Shown here: positions 27,847 through 36,056 of the stretch, piece by piece
Layout: each line of letters opens with the position of its first letter
How positions within the stretch are numbered: the stretch's first letter is position 1
Assembly: GCF_004216695.1 (NCBI RefSeq)
Contig: NZ_SGXC01000003.1
Coordinates: 372,001-436,000 of the forward strand
Direction of reading: 5' to 3'
From: Pigmentiphaga kullae
Lineage (GTDB): Bacteria; Pseudomonadota; Gammaproteobacteria; Burkholderiales; Burkholderiaceae_B
Length of the DNA: 64,000 nt
Made by a program: the position numbers and the translations under genes
The notes under the pieces: model-generated
What the model saw: the letters and a program-made list of their open reading frames with translations, nothing else
Databases searched by the model: none
Told to the model about the DNA's origin: nothing

Positions 27847-28449
27847 ATGAAGATCGAGATGTATTGGGACGTGGGCAGCACCAACACCTATTTCGCCATC
27901 AAGCTGATCAAGCCATTGCTGGCGCGCTACGGCGCCGAACTGGTGCTGCACCCATTCAATCTGGGCTACGTGTTCCGCAGCAACGACTACGAGCTGATGA
28001 AGGAGCCCAAGGCGAAGCTGCGCAATCGCAAGCGCGACCTGATGCGCTGGGCCGAGAAGTACGGCCTGCCATTCCAGATGCCGCGCGAGTTCCCGATCAA
28101 GTCCAGCCGCGCACTGCGCGGGTCGCTGGCCATGCGTCGCCAAGGCAAGGAGCTGGAGTTCGTCGAGCGGGTCATGGAGCGCTACTGGGAGCAGGGCGAT
28201 GCCGGCATCGCCGAGTACGCCGGCCTGCGTCCCATCGCCCAGGCGCTGGGAGCGGATCCGGACGAGTTCGAGCGCCTGAGCGCCTCGGACGAGATCGGCG
28301 AGGAACTGGCCCGCAGCACCAACGAAGGCATCGCGCGCGACGTGTTCGGCGTACCGATGATCATCGTGGGCGACGAGTTGTTCTGGGGCAAGGACCGGAT
28401 GGAGTTCGTCGAGGATGAACTGCGGCGCCGGCAGGTCCGCGCGGCCTGA
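27847..28449 (+). CDS. DsbA-fold protein, 2-hydroxychromene-2-carboxylate isomerase family
   Basis: 200 residues. The thioredoxin-like fold lacks CxxC; instead it has YWDVGSTNTYFA near the N-terminus, where the isomerase (NahD) family keeps an active-site Ser. The C-terminal FGVPMIIVGDELFWGKDRM is diagnostic, with the cis-Pro. NahD relatives are kappa-class-like glutathione-dependent isomerases of aromatic breakdown. Together with the upstream GST this suggests glutathione chemistry on a ring-derived compound. Start at 27847. Confidence 0.85.
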   Translation: MKIEMYWDVGSTNTYFAIKLIKPLLARYGAELVLHPFNLGYVFRSNDYELMKEPKAKLRNRKRDLMRWAEKYGLPFQMPREFPIKSSRALRGSLAMRRQGKELEFVERVMERYWEQGDAGIAEYAGLRPIAQALGADPDEFERLSASDEIGEELARSTNEGIARDVFGVPMIIVGDELFWGKDRMEFVEDELRRRQVRAA

Positions 28450-28509
28450 GCGAGCGCGCTGTAGGCAAGGGTGGCAGATACAGAGGGCCGGGCGCCCCCG
28501 CGCCGCGGT

Positions 28510-30417
28510 TTACGCGGAATGCGATTCGTGGGGCAGGGTGAAGCGCAGGGTGGCCCCTTTCCCGGGCTCGCCATGAGCGACGATGCGTCCCCCGTGGCGT
28601 TCGACGATGCGGCGGCAATGCGCCAGCCCCACGCCGGTGCCGTCGAAATCCCGGTTCGAATGCAGCCGGCTGAACATGGTGAAGAGCTTGCCCGCCTGGC
28701 GCATGTCGAAGCCGGCGCCGTTGTCGCGCACGTTGATGGCGATGGTCTGTTCGTATTCGTCGGCCCAGACTTCTATTCGCGCGTTCGGGGTATAGCGGGT
28801 GAACTTGACCGCGTTGTCCAGCAGGTTGACCATGACCAGCCGGATCAGGTGAGGATCGGCGAACACGCGCGGCAGCGCGTCGATGCGCCACGTGACCGAC
28901 CGGTCGCCCACGCTGGCGGCCAGTTCCGACTGGATTTCCTGCACCATGGTGCCCAGCGGCCACAGCGAGGGCACGATGCCGGCGCGCCCCAGCCGCGATA
29001 GTTCCAGCAGGGCGTCGATGGTGCGGTTCATGCGCTCCGCGGTGGTCAGCAGCGCCGACAACATGGGCTTGATGTCGCCGCCCGGCTGGCCGGTCTTGCG
29101 CAGCATGATGTCGGCGGCGGACATGATCTGGCGGGCCGGGGCACGCAGATCGTGGCTGACCGAACTGGTGAAGGCTTCCAGCTCGGCCGTGCGCTCGGCC
29201 ACGCGCAGCTCCAGGGTTTCGTTCAACTGCCGGATCTTGTCCTCGGCCAGCCGGTGTTCCGTGACGTCGACGCAGAACAATTCGACCCGCTGTCTGCCGT
29301 CCCGGGTGACGCTGATCGCGGCCAGCTCGACGTCGCGCTTCTGGCCGTCCAGCGCCACCAGCCGATAGGGCCTGAACTCGGCGAAGCCCGGGGCCTGGGC
29401 GAGTTCCTCGATGCGCCGGCGGACCTTCTCGCGGTCCTTGTCGACGATGAAGTCCGAGAACGGCCGTCCGATGGCGCGGCCCGACCAGTCCGCCGACAGC
29501 ATGAGCAGCGCCGCGGGGTTGGCATAGATCAGCAGGCCGTCGACCTGGGTCAGGATGCCGATGGGAGCATGCTCGATGACGGCCTTGTACATCGATTCGC
29601 GTTCGATCAGGCCATGCTTGGCGCGTACCGCGTCGGTCACGTCCACCAGCATCATCAGCGTGGCCTGGGTGCCCCCGTCCGTATCGGCGTGGGGCGAGAG
29701 GAAGACGTCGAATTCGCGCTTGACGTTGTCGGGCGTGGTGAAGGGCAGCCGGAAACTCGCGGCCTTGCCCTGGGCGGCCTGTTCCAGGTGGGGCGCGCAC
29801 AGCGAGGCCGCGCGGCGCGGCCACAGCTCGCGCATGGTGCGCCCCAGCGCGACGTCGGCGGGCTTGTCGATCAGGGCCAGGTAGGGGCCGTTGGCATAGG
29901 CCAGCGCGCCGTCGGCGCCGGCGATCGCCATGGCGTGCGGCAGGCGGTCCAGCAGCGGCTCCATGTGCGTGGCCGGCCGCGCGGGGCGGTCGAGGGCCGC
30001 TCGCGCAGCCAGCCGCTGGCCCGCCGCCTGCGATGCCGACAGGCAGAGGTGAACCACGGCGACGGACAGCAGCGTGGTCACGGCGAACAGCGGCGCGACC
30101 GGGACGTCGGGCAGACGCCAGACCAGCGGCAGCGGACCGATCATCCAGTTCCAGAAATCCAGCAGCGAGGTGAAGACCACCGAGGCCGCCGACAGCAGCG
30201 TCGATTCGCGCAGGGGTAGCACGATGACGCCGGCGACCAGCGTGGAGATCAACGGCAGGGCGATGGGCCATTGCAGGCCGCCGGTGACCGCGCAGGCCAG
30301 CAGGGCCAGCGCGGAGCATCCGTATATCAGGCCCCGTCCACGGACGGGAAGGCGGACTTGGGCGGGGGCAGCGGCTCCGGCGTCGCCTGCCTGGGCGCTT
30401 GCTCGGTCAGCCGACAT
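28510..30417 (-). CDS. membrane sensor histidine kinase with two PAS domains
   Basis: 635 residues. About four hydrophobic segments occupy residues 28-128, then two PAS-like domains (about 150-265 and 275-395) separated by a short helix. A HisKA domain with SVSHDLRAPARQI follows (phospho-acceptor His about residue 420), then an HATPase domain with N-box NLLDNAVKF, DNGAGFD and GTGVGLAHC. It resembles phytochrome-type kinases in the catalytic part. No response regulator is adjacent, so the partner is elsewhere. The input signal is unknown. Confidence 0.88.
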   Translation of the reverse strand: MSADRASAQAGDAGAAAPAQVRLPVRGRGLIYGCSALALLACAVTGGLQWPIALPLISTLVAGVIVLPLRESTLLSAASVVFTSLLDFWNWMIGPLPLVWRLPDVPVAPLFAVTTLLSVAVVHLCLSASQAAGQRLAARAALDRPARPATHMEPLLDRLPHAMAIAGADGALAYANGPYLALIDKPADVALGRTMRELWPRRAASLCAPHLEQAAQGKAASFRLPFTTPDNVKREFDVFLSPHADTDGGTQATLMMLVDVTDAVRAKHGLIERESMYKAVIEHAPIGILTQVDGLLIYANPAALLMLSADWSGRAIGRPFSDFIVDKDREKVRRRIEELAQAPGFAEFRPYRLVALDGQKRDVELAAISVTRDGRQRVELFCVDVTEHRLAEDKIRQLNETLELRVAERTAELEAFTSSVSHDLRAPARQIMSAADIMLRKTGQPGGDIKPMLSALLTTAERMNRTIDALLELSRLGRAGIVPSLWPLGTMVQEIQSELAASVGDRSVTWRIDALPRVFADPHLIRLVMVNLLDNAVKFTRYTPNARIEVWADEYEQTIAINVRDNGAGFDMRQAGKLFTMFSRLHSNRDFDGTGVGLAHCRRIVERHGGRIVAHGEPGKGATLRFTLPHESHSA

Positions 30418-30526
30418 TGGAACTTGGTATCAATTGAAATAAAGGGTTACTTGTGGCAGCCGCGCCGGATTGTACCGGCTTCCCCCCGGACTGGGAATCA
30501 TCGGTGCGTGGCAAGAACCAATTGGA
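30418..30526 (-). promoter_or_regulatory. spacer before histidine kinase with -10-like TACAAT
   Basis: On the minus strand TACAAT (30469-30474) sits inside a 5-bp GCCGG/CCGGC hairpin about 52 bp before the kinase start. No good -35 and no clear Shine-Dalgarno sequence for the kinase. Weak promoter candidate only. Confidence 0.25.
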
Positions 30527-32701
30527 TCATTCCGCCGGGTCGGTCAGGCGGGTCTCGATATTGGCCAGCACGCGCGCCGCAGCGCCCTTGGCCTCGAGCG
30601 CGAACAGCAGCAGCGAATGGGTGGTGACCTGGTAGACGTCTCCCGCGTTGAACACCGGCAGGTCTTCGCGCACGGGCATGTTGGTGTCCAGCAGACAGGT
30701 CCAGACATCGGGGCCGGGCACGTCCGGCAGCGTGAAGTTGACCGTATCGTGATGGGCGTTGAACACCAGCAGCAGCGTTGCGTCCGAGGCCGGGCGCTTG
30801 ATGCCCGAGGCCTGGGCGCGGCCGTCGATCAGCATGCCGAAGCAGCGCATGGATTCATCGGCCCATTGTTCGCCGGTCAGCGGCGTGGCCGAGGGCGAGA
30901 GCCAGCGTACGTCGGTGACGTCCAGGACCTCGTTGTATTCGCCAGTCAGGAAGCGGTTGCGTCGCAGTACCGGCAGGCGCCGGCGCAGGTACAGGAGCTT
31001 GCGCACGAACTCCTGCAGCGCGCGGCCGTCGTCGCCGATGCCTTCCCAGTCCACCCAACTGATCTCGTTGTCCTGGCAATAGGCGTTGTTGTTGCCCCGC
31101 TGGGTGCGGCCGAACTCGTCGCCAGCCAGCATCATGGGCGTGCCCTGCGACAGCAGCAGGGTCGCCAGCATGTTGCGCTTCTGGCGCTCGCGCAGCGCCT
31201 GGATGCCCGGATCGTCGGTGGGGCCCTCGGCGCCGCAGTTCCACGAGCGGTTGTCCGAATGCCCGTCGCGGTTGTCCTCGCCGTTGGCCTCGTTGTGCTT
31301 GTCGTTGTAGGACACCAGGTCGTTCAGCGTGAATCCGTCGTGCGCGGTGATGAAGTTCACGCTGGCCCAGGGCTTGCGTCCGCGCCGGTTGAAGCGGTCG
31401 CCCGAGGCGGTAATGCGGGTGGCGAAGTCGGCGGCCGTGCCCGCGTCGCCCTTCCAGAAGCCGCGCACGGTATCGCGGAAGCGGTCGTTCCATTCGGCCC
31501 AGCCCGGAGGGAAGCCGCCGACCTGGTAGCCGCCCGGCCCGCAGTCCCAGGGCTCGGCGATGAGCTTGACGCTGGACAGGATGGGATCCTGGCGGCAACT
31601 GTCGAGAAAGCCGCCGCCTTCGTCGAAGCCATGGTCCTCGCGTCCCAGTATGGTGGCCAGGTCGAAGCGGAAGCCATCCACCTTCATTTCCGTGACCCAG
31701 TAGCGCAGGCTGTCCGTCACCATCTGCAGCGTGCGTGGATGGCTCAGGTTCAGGGTGTTGCCGGTGCCCGTGTCGTTGATGTAGTAGCGGGCGTGCTCGG
31801 ACAGCAGGCGGTAGTACGAGGCGTTGTCGATACCCTTGAAGGACAGCGTCGGGCCCAGTTCGTTGCCCTCGGCCGTATGGTTGTAGACCACGTCCATGAG
31901 GACTTCCAGGCCGGCATCGTGGAAGCGGTCCACCAGGCCCTTGAATTCCCGCACGGCCTCGCCGGCGAAATAGCGCGGATCGGGCGCGAAGAAGCCCAGC
32001 GTGTTGTAGCCCCAGTAGTTGGTCAGCCCCTTCTCGAGCAGGTGGTCGTCGTTGACGAAGGTATGCACCGGCAGCAGTTCCACCGAGGTCACGCCCAGGC
32101 CCCGCAGGTAGGCGATGACCTCCGGGTTTTGCAGCCCGGCCAGGGTTCCGCGCAACTCGCGTGGCACGTCCGGATGCAGCCGGGTGTAGCTCGCCGCGTG
32201 CATTTCGTACACGACGGTCTGGTCCCAGGGCACGAGCAGCCGTTCGGGTCGGCTGCCCGAGGCCGAATCGACCACGATGCATTTGGGGACGAAGGGCGCG
32301 CTGTCGCGTTCGTCGAAGGACAGGTCCGCGTCCGGATCGCCCATGCGGTAGCCGAACACTTCCGGCGACCACTTCAACTGCCCCGCGTGCGCCTTGGCGT
32401 AGGGGTCCAGCAGCAGCTTGTTGGGATTGAAGCGATGTCCCTCGTCGGGGACATAGGGGCCGTGAACGCGGTAGCCGTACAGCGTCCCCGGTTGCAGGCC
32501 GTGCAGGTAGCCGTGCCAGATCTCGTCGGTGAATTCGGGCAGTTCTATCCGGTCGGTCTCGCGGCCCCGCGCGTCGAACAGGCACAGTTCCACCTTGGTG
32601 GCGTGGGCCGAGAACAACGCGAAATTGGTGCCCCGTCCGTCCCAGGTCGCGCCCAGGGGATAGGGATGGCCTTCGGCAAGTCGATAGAGTCCATTCGCCA
32701 T
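30527..32701 (-). CDS. glgX: glycogen debranching enzyme GlgX
   Basis: 724-residue GH13 isoamylase-type enzyme that cleaves alpha-1,6 branches of phosphorylase-limited glycogen. An N-terminal CBM48-like domain (about 1-150) precedes the barrel. Catalytic residues are visible: Asp nucleophile in DGFRFDLATILG, Glu in LIAEPWDCGPGG, and the transition-state Asp in NFITAHDGFTLNDL. Also NHTAEGNELGPT in region I. No other glg gene is nearby, which is unusual since glgX often clusters with glgB, glgP or treZ/treY. Confidence 0.93.
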   Translation of the reverse strand: MANGLYRLAEGHPYPLGATWDGRGTNFALFSAHATKVELCLFDARGRETDRIELPEFTDEIWHGYLHGLQPGTLYGYRVHGPYVPDEGHRFNPNKLLLDPYAKAHAGQLKWSPEVFGYRMGDPDADLSFDERDSAPFVPKCIVVDSASGSRPERLLVPWDQTVVYEMHAASYTRLHPDVPRELRGTLAGLQNPEVIAYLRGLGVTSVELLPVHTFVNDDHLLEKGLTNYWGYNTLGFFAPDPRYFAGEAVREFKGLVDRFHDAGLEVLMDVVYNHTAEGNELGPTLSFKGIDNASYYRLLSEHARYYINDTGTGNTLNLSHPRTLQMVTDSLRYWVTEMKVDGFRFDLATILGREDHGFDEGGGFLDSCRQDPILSSVKLIAEPWDCGPGGYQVGGFPPGWAEWNDRFRDTVRGFWKGDAGTAADFATRITASGDRFNRRGRKPWASVNFITAHDGFTLNDLVSYNDKHNEANGEDNRDGHSDNRSWNCGAEGPTDDPGIQALRERQKRNMLATLLLSQGTPMMLAGDEFGRTQRGNNNAYCQDNEISWVDWEGIGDDGRALQEFVRKLLYLRRRLPVLRRNRFLTGEYNEVLDVTDVRWLSPSATPLTGEQWADESMRCFGMLIDGRAQASGIKRPASDATLLLVFNAHHDTVNFTLPDVPGPDVWTCLLDTNMPVREDLPVFNAGDVYQVTTHSLLLFALEAKGAAARVLANIETRLTDPAE

Positions 32702-32787
32702 GCTGTTGCTTCCGCTACGAGCCGGGCCATAGCATGCAACAGGCGGGCGCCCAAGTGTCCTACGCGAGGTAAAAGAAGTAAGCGGCC

Positions 32788-34047
32788 CTAGGCGTGGAAG
32801 CGTTCCGCCGTCAGTCCGTCCAGGTCGATGGCGGGTTGCCGGCCGGCCACGATGTCCGCCACGATACGGGACGTTCCGCAGGATTGCGTCCAGCCGTTCG
32901 AGCCGTGGCCGCTGTTCAGGAACAGGTTGTTCCAGCGCGTGCGGCCCAGGATGGGCGGACCGTCCGGCGTCATGGGCCGCAGGCCGGCCCAGAATTCCAC
33001 CTGGCCCCAGTCCAGTCCCCGCGGGAACAGTTCGCCCACGACGTCGACCAGCAGTTTCCGGCGCGCCGGGTTCAGGTCCAGCCCGTATCCGGTCAGCTCG
33101 GCCATGCCGGCGGCGCGTATGCGGTTGCCCAGGCGCGAGATCATGATCTTGTTGTGCTCGTCCATGACCGCCATGCGCGGGACCGCGTCAGGGTCGGATA
33201 CGGGCACGGTGATGGAATAGCCCTTGAGCGGATAGACCGGCAGGTTCAGGCCCAGCGGCCGCACCAGGAACGGCGCGTGGCTGCCTAGCGCGACCACATA
33301 GGCATCGGCGCGCAGCGGGCCCTGCGACGTGCGGACGGCGCCGATGGCGTCGCCTTCGCGCTCCAGCGCATCGATGCGTACGCCATAGCGGAAATCGACG
33401 CCGCGCAGCTGCAGGAACGCGGCCAGCCCCTGCGAGAACTTGTAGCTGTCGCCCGAGGCGTCGGCGGGCATGTGCAGGGCGCCCGCCACCGTGGCGCGGC
33501 TGTGCGCCATGGCCGGCTCCAGCGCGCTGATGTCGGCCGGGTCCAGGATGCGCCAGGGCACGCCGTATTCCTCGAGGGCCTTGGCCGACAGGCGGCCCAG
33601 GTCGAGTTCGGCGGGGGTGCGGAAGATCTGCAGCGTGCCGCCTTCATGGAAGTCGAACGACGGCAGGTCCTCGCCGCTGGCGATCTCGCGCAGGCATTGC
33701 AGGCTGTAGTGCGCCACGCGCTGCATGCGCAGCTTGTTGACGCGGAAGCGCTCGGCATTGCAGTTGCGCATCCATTGCAGCACCCAGGCCACCTTGCGGG
33801 GCTCGGGCAGCGGCGAGAACCGGATGGGGGAGTCGCGCTGGACCGACAGCTTCAGCACCTTGGCGATCATGCCCGGCGCGGCCCAGGGGCCGGCGAAGCT
33901 GGGACACAATCCGCCCGCGTTGCCGTAGCTGGTTTCCCGGCCGGGGCCGGGCTGGCGCTCGACTACGGTGACTTCGTGACCGTCCTTCCACAGGTAGTAG
34001 GCGGTCGCGACGCCGACCACGCCGGCGCCCAGCACGAGTACTTTCAT
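32788..34047 (-). CDS. dadA: D-amino acid dehydrogenase, DadA-like
   Basis: 419 residues. The FAD Rossmann motif VLGAGVVGVATAYYLWKDGH opens the protein, and the C-terminal LNSGHGSNGWTQSCG is typical of DadA. It oxidises D-amino acids to oxo acids with electrons passed to quinone. It lies 12 bp downstream of a Bug gene and near a DapA-type aldolase and an SDR. DadA relatives also act on D-hydroxyproline, and the aldolase nearby would fit such a route, but the racemase and semialdehyde dehydrogenase are not here. Confidence 0.87.
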   Translation of the reverse strand: MKVLVLGAGVVGVATAYYLWKDGHEVTVVERQPGPGRETSYGNAGGLCPSFAGPWAAPGMIAKVLKLSVQRDSPIRFSPLPEPRKVAWVLQWMRNCNAERFRVNKLRMQRVAHYSLQCLREIASGEDLPSFDFHEGGTLQIFRTPAELDLGRLSAKALEEYGVPWRILDPADISALEPAMAHSRATVAGALHMPADASGDSYKFSQGLAAFLQLRGVDFRYGVRIDALEREGDAIGAVRTSQGPLRADAYVVALGSHAPFLVRPLGLNLPVYPLKGYSITVPVSDPDAVPRMAVMDEHNKIMISRLGNRIRAAGMAELTGYGLDLNPARRKLLVDVVGELFPRGLDWGQVEFWAGLRPMTPDGPPILGRTRWNNLFLNSGHGSNGWTQSCGTSRIVADIVAGRQPAIDLDGLTAERFHA

Positions 34048-34059
34048 GAACCTTGCCGC

Positions 34060-35064
34060 TTATTCGACCGTGATCTTGGCCGCGTCGATGATCTTCTGGT
34101 AGCGCGCCATTTCCGAATCGATGTACTTGGCGAAGTCGGCCGAGTTCTTGTAGGCCGATTCGAAGCCCAGCGACGACAGGCGTGCCTTCATCTCGGTCGA
34201 GGCCATGATCTTGGCCGCGGCGGCGTCCAGCTTCTTCAGGATGGGGGCCGGCACCTTGGCGGGCGCCCACAGGCCGTACCACGAGTAGAACTCGAAGTCC
34301 TTGAAGCCGGCTTCGCGCATGGTTGGCACGTCGGGCAGCAGCGGGCTGCGTTCGCGGCCGGTCACGGCCAGGGCGCGCAGCTTGCCGGCTTTCACGTGCG
34401 GCAGCGACGAGAGCATCGGGTCCATCATGGCCGACACCTGGCCGCCCACCAGATCCTGCAGCGCCGGCGCGGCGCCCTTGTACAGCACGATGGGGATGTC
34501 GCCGGTCAGGTGGGTGTCATGCAGGAACAGCGCGGAACTCAGGTGGCCGGCCGAACCGAAGCCGCTGGTCGCGAAGGTGTACTTGGTGGGGTTGGCCTTC
34601 AGGACGGAGACGAATTCCTGGACGTTCTGGGCAGGGACCTGGGGATGCACGCTGAAGATCAGCGCGCCCTGGGCCAGCATGCTGACAGGGGCGAAGTCCT
34701 TGACCGCGTCGAACTTGATGTCCTTCTTGTACAGCAGCGGATTGATGGAGTGGATGGAGGCGTTGAAGTACAGCGTGTAGCCGTCCGGTTCGGCGCGCGC
34801 GACATAGGCGGCGCCGATCATGCCCGAGGCGCCGGCGCGGTTCTCGACCACGATCGACTGCTTGAGCTCGTCCTTGAGTTTGTCGGCGAACAGGCGGGCC
34901 GTATTGTCGACCGCGCCGCCGGGGGCGTGCGGGACGACGATGGTGATCGTGCGGGACGGATAGTCGCCCTGCGCATGGGCGGGGCTGGTCAGGGCTGCGG
35001 CGCCGGCCAGGCCGGCAACGGCCAGGGAGGTGTGCAGGAAAGTGCGGCGGGTCGTGCGGTTCAT
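34060..35064 (-). CDS. Bug/TctC-family periplasmic solute-binding protein
   Basis: 334 residues with a clear twin-arginine signal (T-R-R-T-F-L-H at residues 4-10, hydrophobic to about 30, A-H-A cleavage). Bug motifs: ITIVVPHAPGGAVDNTAR, VVENRAGASG, EPDGYT. It directly precedes dadA with a 12-bp gap and is likely translated from the same mRNA, so its ligand may be an amino-acid derivative. AT-rich upstream region with an inverted repeat. Confidence 0.9.
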   Translation of the reverse strand: MNRTTRRTFLHTSLAVAGLAGAAALTSPAHAQGDYPSRTITIVVPHAPGGAVDNTARLFADKLKDELKQSIVVENRAGASGMIGAAYVARAEPDGYTLYFNASIHSINPLLYKKDIKFDAVKDFAPVSMLAQGALIFSVHPQVPAQNVQEFVSVLKANPTKYTFATSGFGSAGHLSSALFLHDTHLTGDIPIVLYKGAAPALQDLVGGQVSAMMDPMLSSLPHVKAGKLRALAVTGRERSPLLPDVPTMREAGFKDFEFYSWYGLWAPAKVPAPILKKLDAAAAKIMASTEMKARLSSLGFESAYKNSADFAKYIDSEMARYQKIIDAAKITVE

Positions 35065-35073
35065 GATTTCCCC

Positions 35074-35129
35074 ATATTCGAAAAACAGAATTGTCTCCGT
35101 TTTCTATATATTTTGCGGTTATTAGAAAA
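35074..35129. promoter_or_regulatory. AT-rich regulatory region upstream of Bug gene
   Basis: Contains an inverted repeat TTTTCTA/TAGAAAA (35100-35106 and 35123-35129) and, nearer the gene, on the minus strand, CTGTTTTTCGAATAT (35074-35088), nearly identical to a segment before the NicC-like gene (14235-14248). Likely promoter/operator of the Bug-dadA pair. The rest of the 196-bp spacer holds no gene I can support. Confidence 0.4.
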
Positions 35130-35260
35130 TGCTCCGGCCTTCCCCTGTCGGGTCGGGCCGGAACCCGCGCGTCCTGGGCCGTTCCGCGTGCGGGACGGCA
35201 CGGACGCCTTGTTGTTCTCCTGTTTTCCTTCTTATTCCCGGATCGTCGTCCGGGTGTCCG

Positions 35261-36040
35261 TCAGAACGTGCCCGGGTAGCCGCCGCCGTCGATCAGCAGG
35301 CTCTGGCCCGTGATGTAGCCCGTATGCGCCGAGCATACGAAGGCGCACAGCGCGCCCAGTTCCTCGGCGCGCCCGTAGCGGCCGGCGGGGTTGTTGCTGC
35401 CGCGCTCTTCCCAAAGTTGGTCGAAGGTCTTGCCGGTGTCCTCCAGCATGCCTTCGATGTGGCGGCGCTGGGCGTCGGTGGCGAACACGCCCGGCAGCAG
35501 GTTGTTGATCGTGACGTTGTGGCGCACCGTCTGGCGCGCCAGTCCCGCCACGAAGCCCACCAGGCCCGAGCGCGCGCCGTTGGACAGGCCCAGTTCGATC
35601 TGCGGCGTCTTCACGCTGCGCGACACGATGTTGACGATACGGCCGAACTTGCGCTCGACCATGCCGTCCACCGTGCGGCGGATCATCTCGATCGGGCCCA
35701 GCATCATCGAGTCCAGCGCCTGGTGCCAGTCGTCCAGCGTCCATTTGCGGAAATCGCCAGGCTCGGGACCGTCGGCATTGTTGACCAGGATGTCCGGCGC
35801 GGGACAGGCGGCCAGCGCCGCGTCGCGTCCCGCTTCGGTCGTGATGTTGGCGACCACGTAGCGCACCGGCGTGCCGGTCTGCGCCGTGATCTCCGCCGCC
35901 GCCTTCTCCAGCGTGGCCTGGGTGCGCGCCGCGATGGTCACGAGCACGCCTTCCTGCGACAGCTGGAGCGCGCAGGCGCGCCCCATGCCGCGGCTGCCGC
36001 CGAATACCAGCGCGCTCCTGCCTTGGATGCCGAGGTCCAT
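35261..36040 (-). CDS. short-chain dehydrogenase/reductase-like protein with altered active site
   Basis: 259 residues with an SDR Rossmann fold: cofactor motif GGSRGMG (residues 14-20), ILVNNAD (84-90), and the catalytic Ser140 region IVNIVS. The catalytic Tyr-x-x-x-Lys is missing: the aligned positions are Ser153 and Arg157 in the segment LGLSNGARSG. It may be inactive as a classical reductase, use another base, or play a different role. It follows the DapA-type gene by 16 bp on the same strand. Confidence 0.83.
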   Translation of the reverse strand: MDLGIQGRSALVFGGSRGMGRACALQLSQEGVLVTIAARTQATLEKAAAEITAQTGTPVRYVVANITTEAGRDAALAACPAPDILVNNADGPEPGDFRKWTLDDWHQALDSMMLGPIEMIRRTVDGMVERKFGRIVNIVSRSVKTPQIELGLSNGARSGLVGFVAGLARQTVRHNVTINNLLPGVFATDAQRRHIEGMLEDTGKTFDQLWEERGSNNPAGRYGRAEELGALCAFVCSAHTGYITGQSLLIDGGGYPGTF

Positions 36041-36056
36041 GAGTCGCGTCCGTCCG

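Noticed and set aside
30470-32791. 773-residue open frame antisense to glgX
   Set aside because: glgX catalytic motifs on the minus strand settle the coding strand.
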